DNA of 64,000 nucleotides from Deltaproteobacteria bacterium (lineage in GTDB: Bacteria > Desulfobacterota > Dissulfuribacteria > Dissulfuribacterales > QOAL01): the NCBI GenBank assembly GCA_024275145.1, contig JAJRZR010000035.1, forward strand, positions 1 through 64,000. The letters are read 5' to 3'. The position numbers were made by a program, and so were the translations under genes. The stretch's first letter is position 1. Each line of letters begins with the position of its first letter. Positions 19,048 to 27,649 of the stretch are shown in pieces. The notes under the pieces were generated by a model. The model saw only the letters and a program-made list of their open reading frames with translations. It was not told where the DNA came from and searched no databases.

Positions 19048-20037
19048 TCAGTGATTGGCAAATAGCATCCTGATTGCCTGGGATGTAACACTGCTGTGCC
19101 AATGCCCTGTAAGCTCGGCCGTAATCCAACCACCAAGAAAAATAAACAACAATATCAAAGGAATAACAACTGATGGGACAGTTTGCCCCCACAAACTCTC
19201 CACTTTGAGTGCTCCTGGCGTATTACAGGCATTCACACATTCCAGGCACCCGATGCATTCAGAGCCTGCCACCACATCCGACCCGTGCACCTCGATGCAC
19301 ACAGGACATGCGGCACTGCACCTCCTGCAACCGGTACAGGCCCTATCATCCCTTGAGATTCGCAACAGCCCCGGTACGGAGATCAGCCCAAGGAAGGCAC
19401 CATAGGGACATATATATTTACACCAGAAGTTTCTGAAGACGAGCGACAACATGATCATCCCTCCGATAACGACGATGGTCATGGTAGAAGGTTGCAGGAA
19501 GAACATAAGCATCCGTACATCAGCTGTCATGTTGTAAGGACTATCCATAAACGCCTCTATAGAGCGAATATCCATACGGATGCAAACCATGAACAGAAAA
19601 AAGGAGAGAATGAGATATTTTATTGGAAGGAGCAAAAAGGTTGCATACCTGGGAAGACAAAACGAAGCCTTGAATACGTATCCTGCCTGTTCCAGAAGCC
19701 TCGACAGGAATCCCACCGGACATATCCAGCCACACATCCCTCTTCTAGCTACCCAAGCGCTCAAAATGGCTGAAAGGAAAATTACAAGGCCTGCCGGATG
19801 TATCCGATCAAACTGGCCTGTAATAACAAGGTGTTTCAAAGCAACCAAGGCGCTTATGGGAAGAAAGGCCTCGATCGATGCCGGACGCATTACATAGGTT
19901 GCTGATTTGCCAGATGCCCACAGGAAGAATTCGTAGAATCTTACGCCCGCAAGGATCATGTACATGGCAAATGCCCCTTGAATGAACCACCTTAAAAAGG
20001 ACACAAGCCTTTTCAAACCTATCTCCTCCTTTTTCAA
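19048..20037 (-). CDS. Membrane polyferredoxin, NapH-like 4Fe-4S protein
   Basis: CGWICPVGFLSRL, CKYICPYGAFLGL, CTGCRRCSAACPVCIEV, CIGCLECVNACNTPGAL with several TM helices. Confidence 0.85.
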   Translation of the reverse strand: MKKEEIGLKRLVSFLRWFIQGAFAMYMILAGVRFYEFFLWASGKSATYVMRPASIEAFLPISALVALKHLVITGQFDRIHPAGLVIFLSAILSAWVARRGMCGWICPVGFLSRLLEQAGYVFKASFCLPRYATFLLLPIKYLILSFFLFMVCIRMDIRSIEAFMDSPYNMTADVRMLMFFLQPSTMTIVVIGGMIMLSLVFRNFWCKYICPYGAFLGLISVPGLLRISRDDRACTGCRRCSAACPVCIEVHGSDVVAGSECIGCLECVNACNTPGALKVESLWGQTVPSVVIPLILLFIFLGGWITAELTGHWHSSVTSQAIRMLFANH

Positions 20038-20055
20038 CTGCCACCCTTGCGGCCT

Positions 20056-22314
20056 CTACCAGATCCCCCTGAGCCCCAATGCCTTCCTGACACTATCCAC
20101 CCTTCTTTCCAGGTCGATCCTCCAATGGGCATGGATCCTTGCGCTGGGAGGGGTTATAAGCTCTGGAAGGCCGTATACGAGCCGTCCTGTGGCATGGCTG
20201 GCCTCGATTACGGCCTCGATTGAACGGGCACCGAATTTGTATTTTGCCACAAGCAGCCGCAGAAGCAGACCCGAGGTCTTTCTTGCTGCCTTTCGCCAGT
20301 GATTGTTCATTTGATGTGCAATGATGAAGGCCCTCTTCAACAATATCCTGTTAAGCTCATCCAGGTCTGCATCCGTGGCAGAATCCCTGAAAAGATCATC
20401 CGGTATCCCTATCCCGTCGATATCCACTACCACCCTGAGCCGACTCATGAAATCCGGAATCTTGAGACCCCTGACCTGTCTGGAAGCCACTGGATCGGCA
20501 CAATGCAGCATGGCCTCCATGGAATCATAGGAATCCTTGACCCCGCCGGCAAACACGAACACCGACCTGCCAATATAGCGCGGGATACCATGGACATACG
20601 TCACGCCATCCTGCATGGATGGCAAAAAGTATCTAAGGTAACCGAATTCCTGGTCCCTATAGGGACAATCGAATTCATCCCAGAATGCTATTGGTACCCT
20701 TCCCTTCGCGACAGAGGCCCGTACAAGATCTATTGCCGAATTTATCTCCTCAGGACCTGAAAACTGGGTCAAGTTGAATTCGAAAAACTCGAATGGATTG
20801 AAATCATATCTCCGGGAGATGACCTTCGCCACCTCCTTTACGGCAAAGGATTTGCCAGAGCCTGGTGGGCCGAACACCCCTATGCAGAGCGGCCTGTTGA
20901 AGCTTTCCTTGGATACATAGCTATCCATAACCCGTTGAAGGGTGACCACCGGTGCGATTTCTGCAGGGTCTGTTGTCCTGAGATTGCCGATCTGGAACAA
21001 TCTCAGCCCACAGAATCCCCTTTTAAGGTTAACCTCATCCTTCAACTGCTTGAGGACAGAAAGGATAACGCCAACGTATCCTGGAGGACTGGCAGAAACG
21101 ATCTGTCTTTTTTTATGCCTTATAACACCGGAGCCAGAAAAGAATGACCTGAAGGCCCTCTTCCTGTCCTCGTTACAACTCTGGCATGACACTGCATCGA
21201 GTGTCTTTTCGAACTCGTGTGTAATACCTGGCAGTTCAAAAAAGCAGGGATCTTCACTGGTTTCGATAAAAGAGCACGGGCCTTTCCCCGGAAGGGTCGA
21301 TGAAAAATTCAGGTTGGGAAATTCAAGGTTTCCGTTGAAATAATAGCCCCGTTCCCTTAGTAGGTGCCAATTCATCAAAACACGCTTGGAAAAATCGAAA
21401 AAATATCCACGATTCTTTACAGGGATCCTGCCAAAGCGCAGGCAGTCTATCGCAATCATGGCGGTAACCAGGCTGTCATAACAGGGCACGGATCCACCAC
21501 GCCTTGCATTGCCCTTTTCCGGAAGGCTGCCATCCCTATGTCTAAACATACTCTTTTCAGGACCAACATAGAGAATACCATGGGGGAACATCTCAACGAC
21601 GATGTGGCACCTGAAACGACCTTCAGCCTCGCTCCAAAGGCCGACTTCAGGTGACATCAAGGCCCTTAAGGTCATGGCCACCACTGACTCCCAGACTATG
21701 GCACTGTCCATTTCCATTCGGGTGGTTTCCAGGTCAGAAAGCCTGCAAAAAAGCAAAAACTTACGGCCAAACTGCCCGGCCCAATCCTCCCAGTGGGCAG
21801 CAGTAATCCCCAGTGCCACTACCCACGCCCTTGGATTCATGGCCTTGAGAAGTCCGGCCACCTGTGGAGGGCTGCCACCGTCATCTATGATCACGATCCC
21901 GTTGTTACCACTGAGGCTTTCTCGCTTGTCCTGATCCATTTCCAGGCGGTCGGGCCTCTGTGCCCTGCCTCCGGGAGGAAGTATCTGGTGCACCATAAAC
22001 CAGCCATGGTGCTCATCTGCCAGGGATATCCCCCTTTGCTTGAAAAGCTGGAATATGTCCCTTTGCTCTCCATAGGCGATGGTGTTCACCCTTGGGGTAA
22101 GCTCCGTGGATACGAGAAAGGAGGCAAGCCAGGTCAAACACTGCTCCAGGCGCCCTTCTTCAACCGAGACATCACCTGCCAACAGCTCGATAAAATCCCC
22201 TGGGTCATAGCCATAGGCAGGAAGGCTTCCCTGCGCCAGTAGGCTCACCTCTTTCAAGGGTAAATTGGTAATTCTGGCCCTTGATCCCAAAAGTGCCAAT
22301 TTCAGGTCTACCAT
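20056..22314 (-). CDS. Large AAA-type ATPase of uncertain function, N-terminal region unassigned
   Basis: Walker A GVFGPPGSGKSFAVKEVAKVI, Walker B-like VPIAFWDEFDC; 752 aa. Confidence 0.75.
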   Translation of the reverse strand: MVDLKLALLGSRARITNLPLKEVSLLAQGSLPAYGYDPGDFIELLAGDVSVEEGRLEQCLTWLASFLVSTELTPRVNTIAYGEQRDIFQLFKQRGISLADEHHGWFMVHQILPPGGRAQRPDRLEMDQDKRESLSGNNGIVIIDDGGSPPQVAGLLKAMNPRAWVVALGITAAHWEDWAGQFGRKFLLFCRLSDLETTRMEMDSAIVWESVVAMTLRALMSPEVGLWSEAEGRFRCHIVVEMFPHGILYVGPEKSMFRHRDGSLPEKGNARRGGSVPCYDSLVTAMIAIDCLRFGRIPVKNRGYFFDFSKRVLMNWHLLRERGYYFNGNLEFPNLNFSSTLPGKGPCSFIETSEDPCFFELPGITHEFEKTLDAVSCQSCNEDRKRAFRSFFSGSGVIRHKKRQIVSASPPGYVGVILSVLKQLKDEVNLKRGFCGLRLFQIGNLRTTDPAEIAPVVTLQRVMDSYVSKESFNRPLCIGVFGPPGSGKSFAVKEVAKVISRRYDFNPFEFFEFNLTQFSGPEEINSAIDLVRASVAKGRVPIAFWDEFDCPYRDQEFGYLRYFLPSMQDGVTYVHGIPRYIGRSVFVFAGGVKDSYDSMEAMLHCADPVASRQVRGLKIPDFMSRLRVVVDIDGIGIPDDLFRDSATDADLDELNRILLKRAFIIAHQMNNHWRKAARKTSGLLLRLLVAKYKFGARSIEAVIEASHATGRLVYGLPELITPPSARIHAHWRIDLERRVDSVRKALGLRGIW

Positions 22315-22387
22315 AGTTCACTCCAGTCTGTAGTAAGGATTAGGGACGCAGCCGTCAACTAAAGATACGGCCTCCGTATTAATAGTC

Positions 22388-22442
22388 AAACATTTGTGCC
22401 TGGCCCCAGGTACGCTACCAGGGCATGAAAGCAAGCGCCTCC
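22388..22442 (+). repeat. IR-80 repeat copy (5' part)
   Basis: caaacatttgtgcctggccccaggtacgctaccagggcatgaaagcaagcgcc. Confidence 0.5.
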
Positions 22443-22588
22443 ATTATTAGATCAGTTTCGGATAAAATTTCCATTTTTTTTCCCTTTACAAATACAGGAT
22501 CTTTTGGGATAAAATTATTAGATTGCTAGACCACGCTTTATCCAAGATCATGTACCCGTTTGACTGCGACACCGACGACAAATAGTCT

Positions 22589-22667
22589 GGCGTAAAAGCT
22601 ATGCCCTCCCAGGCCGTGTTTTCATGCTATGGGTCGGTATCAAGAGTACGGGCCGCATAGGGGTTTT
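22589..22667 (-). repeat. IR-80 repeat copy
   Basis: Reverse complement AAAACCCCTATGCGGCCCGTACTCTTGATACCGACCCATAGCATGAAAACACGGCCTGGG... matches consensus. Confidence 0.75.
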
Positions 22668-22751
22668 GGATTCATCTGGCCAGCAATTTTTTCGTGGCCA
22701 CCTTTGACCACCATCCATCCTGAATAATCCAGCTTTGAAAGGAGGCAACTC

Positions 22752-23840
22752 ATGTCCAGGAGCTTTTGTGCGCCGTCCATGGGAACCGGCATCAGCAGAC
22801 GCGGATTCCTCAAGGGATGTGCCATGGCTGCAGCGGCGCTAGGCCTATCAGACGAACTCGTGCCAAGGATCGCCAGGGCCGCGGCCTCCCCACTGAAACC
22901 CCCGGTTGTCTGGCTTCATTTCCAGGAATGTACAGGGTGTTCCGAGGCACTACTCAGGGCGTCACACCCAGATATAGGGCGCCTCATCCTGGACATCATC
23001 TCCCTGGATTACCATGAAACCATAATGGCGGCCGCTGGCAACCAGGCAGAAAAGGTACTCAAGGACACCATCAGCAAGTACAAGGGCAAATTCATATGTG
23101 TGGTAGAGGGCGCGATACCCACCAAGGACAAGAGCATATACTGCAAGATAGGTGGAAGGACCGCCATGGAAATACTGGATGAGGTGGCCAGGGAATCAGC
23201 GGCCATCATAACCATAGGCACGTGTGCGTCCTTCGGTGGTGTACAGGCGGCTGCCCCGAATCCAACCGGGGCTGTGGGGGTCAGGGACCTGATAAAGGAC
23301 AGGCCGATTGTGAATATTCCAGGTTGTCCACCAAATCCCATCTCGTTTCTGGGCACTGTCTTAAATTTCCTTACGTTCAAAAGGCTTCCAGAAGCCGACC
23401 GTCTTGGCAGGCCGCTGTTTGCCTATGGCAGAAGGATCCATGACCAGTGTGAACGGCGTGCCCATTTCGATGAGGGCCGATTCGTAGAACGTTTCGGGGA
23501 CGAGGCCCACCGCAAGGGCTATTGTCTCTACAAGGCAGGCTGCAAGGGACCCGAGACCTTTTCCAACTGTCCGGCGGTACGTTTCAATGATGTAGGGGCA
23601 TGGCCCGTAGGAACAGGGCATGGCTGCATAGGGTGCACGGAGCCTGCCTTTTGGGACACAATGACCCCATTCTATGAAAGGCTTCCAGATGTCAAGATTC
23701 CCGGCAACCGGGGGATCGTTTCGAGTGCCGATAGCGCTGGCAAAAAGATCCTTGGCATAACCGCTGCGGCAATTGGCATCCACGCTGCTGTAGGCATTGG
23801 GAAGCGTGTCATAAAGGGTAAGGCTGACCAATCTGATTAA
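22752..23840 (+). CDS. [NiFe] hydrogenase small subunit (Tat-exported)
   Basis: Tat motif SRRGFLKG; VVWLHFQECTGCSEALLRASHP; GCPPNP; C-terminal TM helix. Confidence 0.96.
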   Translation: MSRSFCAPSMGTGISRRGFLKGCAMAAAALGLSDELVPRIARAAASPLKPPVVWLHFQECTGCSEALLRASHPDIGRLILDIISLDYHETIMAAAGNQAEKVLKDTISKYKGKFICVVEGAIPTKDKSIYCKIGGRTAMEILDEVARESAAIITIGTCASFGGVQAAAPNPTGAVGVRDLIKDRPIVNIPGCPPNPISFLGTVLNFLTFKRLPEADRLGRPLFAYGRRIHDQCERRAHFDEGRFVERFGDEAHRKGYCLYKAGCKGPETFSNCPAVRFNDVGAWPVGTGHGCIGCTEPAFWDTMTPFYERLPDVKIPGNRGIVSSADSAGKKILGITAAAIGIHAAVGIGKRVIKGKADQSD

Positions 23841-23865
23841 CTGAAAAAGCTCAGGGAGGAATCTC

Positions 23866-25566
23866 ATGGCTAAGCGGATCGTTGTAGACCCTATTACGAG
23901 GATCGAAGGTCACCTCAGGATCGATGCCGAAATAAAGGAAGGACATATAACAAAGGCATGGTCATCAGGGCAAATGTGGCGCGGTATAGAGGTCATCTTG
24001 CAAGGTCGTGATCCCAGGGATGCATGGCTATTCACCCAGAGAATCTGCGGAGTGTGCACCACCGTACACGCTATCGCCTCTGTAAGGGCCGTAGAGAACG
24101 CCCTTGACCTTGAGATCCCCATTAATGCCCAGTACATAAGGAATCTCATCCTTGCACTTCATGGCCTGCATGACCACATCGTGCATTTCTATATCCTTTC
24201 AGCACTCGATTGGGTGGATGTGGTATCTGCCCTGAAAGCCGATCCCGGAAAGACCGCCGCACTGGCCAACAGCCTTTCAGACTGGCCAGGCAACAGCGTG
24301 GACCGCTTCAAGGCAATCAAGGAAAAGATAAAGACTCTGGTAGACACCGGCCAGCTTGGCCCATTCGCCAATGGCTACTGGGGTCATCCTGCCATGAAGC
24401 TGCCACCTGAGGCCAATCTGATGGCCGTATCGCACTATCTGGAGGCCCTTGATTACCAGAGAAAGGCGGACTCAGCCATTGCCATCCTTGTAGGCAAAAA
24501 TCCGCACATACAAAACCTTTCGGTAGGAGGGGTGACCACTGCCATCAACCTGGACAATGAAGCCACGCTGAACATGGAAAGGCTTTACTGGATAAAACAG
24601 CTTGCCAAAGACGTCCGGGCATTCGTCCACAAGGTATACCTTCCGGACGTGATCACGATAGGAGCGCTCTACAAGGATTGGCTTGAATATGGCGCTGGGG
24701 TTACCAACTATCTGGCGGTCCCGGACATGCCCCTAGATACGCAAGGTACCCGGTTCGATCTTCCAGGCGGTACCATATTCGATGGGAAGCTCGATTCCGC
24801 GAAGGCATTCAAAAACTTCAAGGACCCCTATTTCCGTGACAATGTGATGGAGTCGATCGTTCACTCCTGGTACAAGGGTGACTGGACACGGCATCCTTTC
24901 AATGAAGATACCGTGCCGGACTATACGGATTTCCAGGAAAACGGGAAATATTCCTGGATAAAATCCCCCCGTTTCCAGAACAAACCGATGCAGGTAGGCC
25001 CACTTGCCCAGGTACTGGTGGGTTATGCCCTGGGGCACGATCTGACCAGACGGTATGTGGACTATGCCTTGGAGAGGATAAGCGGGCTTGCCGGAAGTAA
25101 AGTAGGTCTCGAAGCGCTCCACTCCACACCAGGAAGGCACCTGGGTCGGGCCATACGTGCTGCGGTATTGTCGGATCTTGCCATCAAACACTGGCAGCTC
25201 CTCGTGGACAACATTGGCAGAGGAGATACTGCCATCTTCAATCCCCCATCCTTTCCCAAGGGAGAACAGATGGGATTTGGCTTCCATGAGGCACCCAGAG
25301 GGGCATTATCCCACTGGATTGTAATCAGGGACGGAAGGATAAGTAATTATCAGTGCGTAGTGCCTTCCACCTGGAATGCCGGACCGAGGGATGGTAAACA
25401 ACAGCCAGGCCCCTACGAGGCCTCCTTGGTGGACAACCCCGTGGCGATACCGGAAAGGCCCCTGGAGGTACTCAGAACCGTCCATTCCTTTGACCCATGT
25501 ATAGCCTGCGCAGTGCACATGCTGGACCCAAAGGGGGAAGAGCTGTCGAGTATCAAGGTGCTCTAG
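23866..25566 (+). CDS. [NiFe] hydrogenase large subunit
   Basis: RICGVCTTVHAIASVRAVENAL; C-terminal DPCIACAVHMLDPKGEELSSIKVL. Confidence 0.97.
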   Translation: MAKRIVVDPITRIEGHLRIDAEIKEGHITKAWSSGQMWRGIEVILQGRDPRDAWLFTQRICGVCTTVHAIASVRAVENALDLEIPINAQYIRNLILALHGLHDHIVHFYILSALDWVDVVSALKADPGKTAALANSLSDWPGNSVDRFKAIKEKIKTLVDTGQLGPFANGYWGHPAMKLPPEANLMAVSHYLEALDYQRKADSAIAILVGKNPHIQNLSVGGVTTAINLDNEATLNMERLYWIKQLAKDVRAFVHKVYLPDVITIGALYKDWLEYGAGVTNYLAVPDMPLDTQGTRFDLPGGTIFDGKLDSAKAFKNFKDPYFRDNVMESIVHSWYKGDWTRHPFNEDTVPDYTDFQENGKYSWIKSPRFQNKPMQVGPLAQVLVGYALGHDLTRRYVDYALERISGLAGSKVGLEALHSTPGRHLGRAIRAAVLSDLAIKHWQLLVDNIGRGDTAIFNPPSFPKGEQMGFGFHEAPRGALSHWIVIRDGRISNYQCVVPSTWNAGPRDGKQQPGPYEASLVDNPVAIPERPLEVLRTVHSFDPCIACAVHMLDPKGEELSSIKVL

Positions 25567-25577
25567 GAGGTGCGTCC

Positions 25578-26222
25578 ATGAAATACGAAAAAAGAAAGGT
25601 TTGGGGTGTACTGCTTCGCCTGTTCCACTGGGCATTTGTCCTATCGATCGTGGCGCTTACCGTGACCGGCATATATGTCCATAATCCTTGGACCAATACC
25701 GTGCTTGAGGGAACGGGCCGGTTTCCCTTGGCCACGATGCGCTATATACACTTTGTGGCGGGCTTCGTACTTACAGGGGCCATACTGACAAGGATCTATC
25801 TACTGGTATTCGGAAATCGCCATGAAAAATTCCTGGATTTCATCCCTGTTACTCCCCGGAATATAAAGAATTTCTTTGCAACCCTGGCCTATTACCTGTA
25901 TCTTAGCGACAAATACAGGCCCAGATCCGGTCACAACGCACTGGCAGGGAGCATCTATCTGGTCACCTTCTTCCTTGCCTTGGGACAGATACTGACCGGG
26001 TTCTACCTGCTCTATCCGGAGAACCTGACGCTACAGGGTATAGGGCTCAAGCTCTTCGGAACACAGCAACAGGCTCGATTTATCCATCACCTGTTGATGT
26101 GGTACTTTATCCTGTACGCCTTTACGCACATCTACATATTGATATGGAACGATATCAAAAGGCCCCAAGGACTCATATCATCCATATTTAACGGCACCAA
26201 GTTCAAGCCTGGCAAGGTATGA
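25578..26222 (+). CDS. Ni/Fe-hydrogenase b-type cytochrome subunit
   Basis: RLFHWAFVLSIVALTVTGIYVHNPW; TM pattern; third gene in hydrogenase operon. Confidence 0.93.
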   Translation: MKYEKRKVWGVLLRLFHWAFVLSIVALTVTGIYVHNPWTNTVLEGTGRFPLATMRYIHFVAGFVLTGAILTRIYLLVFGNRHEKFLDFIPVTPRNIKNFFATLAYYLYLSDKYRPRSGHNALAGSIYLVTFFLALGQILTGFYLLYPENLTLQGIGLKLFGTQQQARFIHHLLMWYFILYAFTHIYILIWNDIKRPQGLISSIFNGTKFKPGKV

Positions 26223-26244
26223 ATCAAGTCGGCCGAGCATGACC

Positions 26245-26515
26245 TACAATTATGCAGATTGCAAGTTTGCCGAAAAGATGCCAAGCGGAAAGGCACGCGA
26301 GATGTGCTTGGGTACCTCAAGGCTCGGCAACGCAGCAGATCAGGTAACATTACGCGACCCTTGCGGCTAAGATGCCTGAGATATAGTATATCATATCCAA
26401 TAAGCCCTGCATTTTAGGTGCAGGGTTTGATGATCTTATAAGCTGCATATAATAATTGTTTGAATTATTTAAGACAAATCATTTACTCAGACCTTTGAAA
26501 TGCATAATCTGGGAT
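26245..26515 (+). mobile_element. MITE-like interspersed element, copy B
   Basis: acaattatgcagattgcaagtttgccgaaaagatgccaagcggaaaggcacg...cctttgaaatgcataatctgggat. Confidence 0.65.
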
Positions 26516-27336
26516 GAAGGGTGCAGACTGCCCGCCGATTTGGAACGTTTCCGGCCTGTCCCATTACTGCCAGACAGCCGGGCCTTAATTTCGTCTAACA
26601 CCCTCTGACCGTTTCGTACCGACTTGACCGCCCAATCATCTATCAAGTCCATCTGCTCCGCCCTTGACATCGTCCATATCTCCGGCTCCAGCTTGCCTAG
26701 CCTCTTCCTGAGTTCATACAGGCAGATACCTACGGAGACCGAGACATTGAAACTATCGGTAAATCCCACCATGGGGATGTGGAACAGCCGGTCGCAGGAG
26801 TCCCTCAATTCACTGTGCAGGCCATCCCTTTCCCTGCCGAACGCCAAGGCAACCTTATTGTTGAGGGGAAGATCCTCAATAGCCAGGGCGCCTTCGTCAT
26901 CTGCACGGCCATCATGCGGTGGATCCGCGCCAAGTATCAGGTATTCCTTGTCCCTCAAGTGGGATACGCAGTCTTCGATAGATCCATGCCTTATTATATT
27001 GATCCATTGTTGTGCCCCGAGGCTTATTCCTGGACTTGGTTTGAAGAAATTGGTGACCTGAATGACATGGATATCCTGTATACCAAAGGCCTCGGCTGAC
27101 CTGATTATGGCACTGAGGTTGTGGGGATGGTACAGGTCGTCCAGGACAATGGTTATCCACCTGGTACGCATTGAGGCCACTGTACCCAAACGCATGGTCC
27201 TCTCACGGGTTAGCAAGGGCTCCAGAAGCTTAGCAGTACGCATGTCAAGGCATTCAGGCCTGCCTTTGTCTTTATCTCTTTCCACGTTGAAACCCCTTGC
27301 TGAAAAACAACTTTGCCCCCTTGGTATGCGAGCCAA
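26479..27336 (-). CDS. trmH: TrmH/SpoU-family RNA 2'-O-methyltransferase
   Basis: WITIVLDDLYHPHNLSAIIRSAEAFGIQDIHVIQ; VALAFGRERDGL; TDSFNVSVSVGICLYELRKR. Confidence 0.88.
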   Translation of the reverse strand: MARIPRGQSCFSARGFNVERDKDKGRPECLDMRTAKLLEPLLTRERTMRLGTVASMRTRWITIVLDDLYHPHNLSAIIRSAEAFGIQDIHVIQVTNFFKPSPGISLGAQQWINIIRHGSIEDCVSHLRDKEYLILGADPPHDGRADDEGALAIEDLPLNNKVALAFGRERDGLHSELRDSCDRLFHIPMVGFTDSFNVSVSVGICLYELRKRLGKLEPEIWTMSRAEQMDLIDDWAVKSVRNGQRVLDEIKARLSGSNGTGRKRSKSAGSLHPSSQIMHFKGLSK

Positions 27337-27402
27337 CGCATAAGCTCAGGTGCCGCAGCGGAATGACGGTCACCTTAAGTGTCTCGTTAGGCCATATTTT
27401 CC

Positions 27403-27573
27403 TTAATTTTCAAATAGTTTTCTTGACAAAAACATTAATTCTCTTTGCACCCTTTCCGCCTAAAACATCTTTAACAACGACTGATAAGATACATCCTGCC
27501 AAGATTTTATTTCGTTTAATAGGTCTTCTGGCAGACGCAGAGAAAGGGCTTTCAACGATAAGTCTTTTCCCAT
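27403..27573 (-). pseudogene. CopG/ribbon-helix-helix antitoxin-like remnant interrupted by in-frame TAG
   Basis: MGKDLSLKALSLRLPEDLLNEIKSWQDVSYQSLLKMF*AERVQRELMFLSRKLFEN; reading continues in frame after TAG at 27460-27462. Confidence 0.6.
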
Positions 27574-27649
27574 TATTCCAATCAATATATTCCGTCTAAT
27601 CAGCTTAAGGCCAAAATTCTCTCCTTGGACATCGGTTTCAAGATAGGGT

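Noticed and set aside
25480-25566. Selenocysteine-type [NiFeSe] hydrogenase large subunit
   Set aside because: The C-terminal motif is encoded as DPCIACAVH with ordinary Cys codons and no in-frame TGA.
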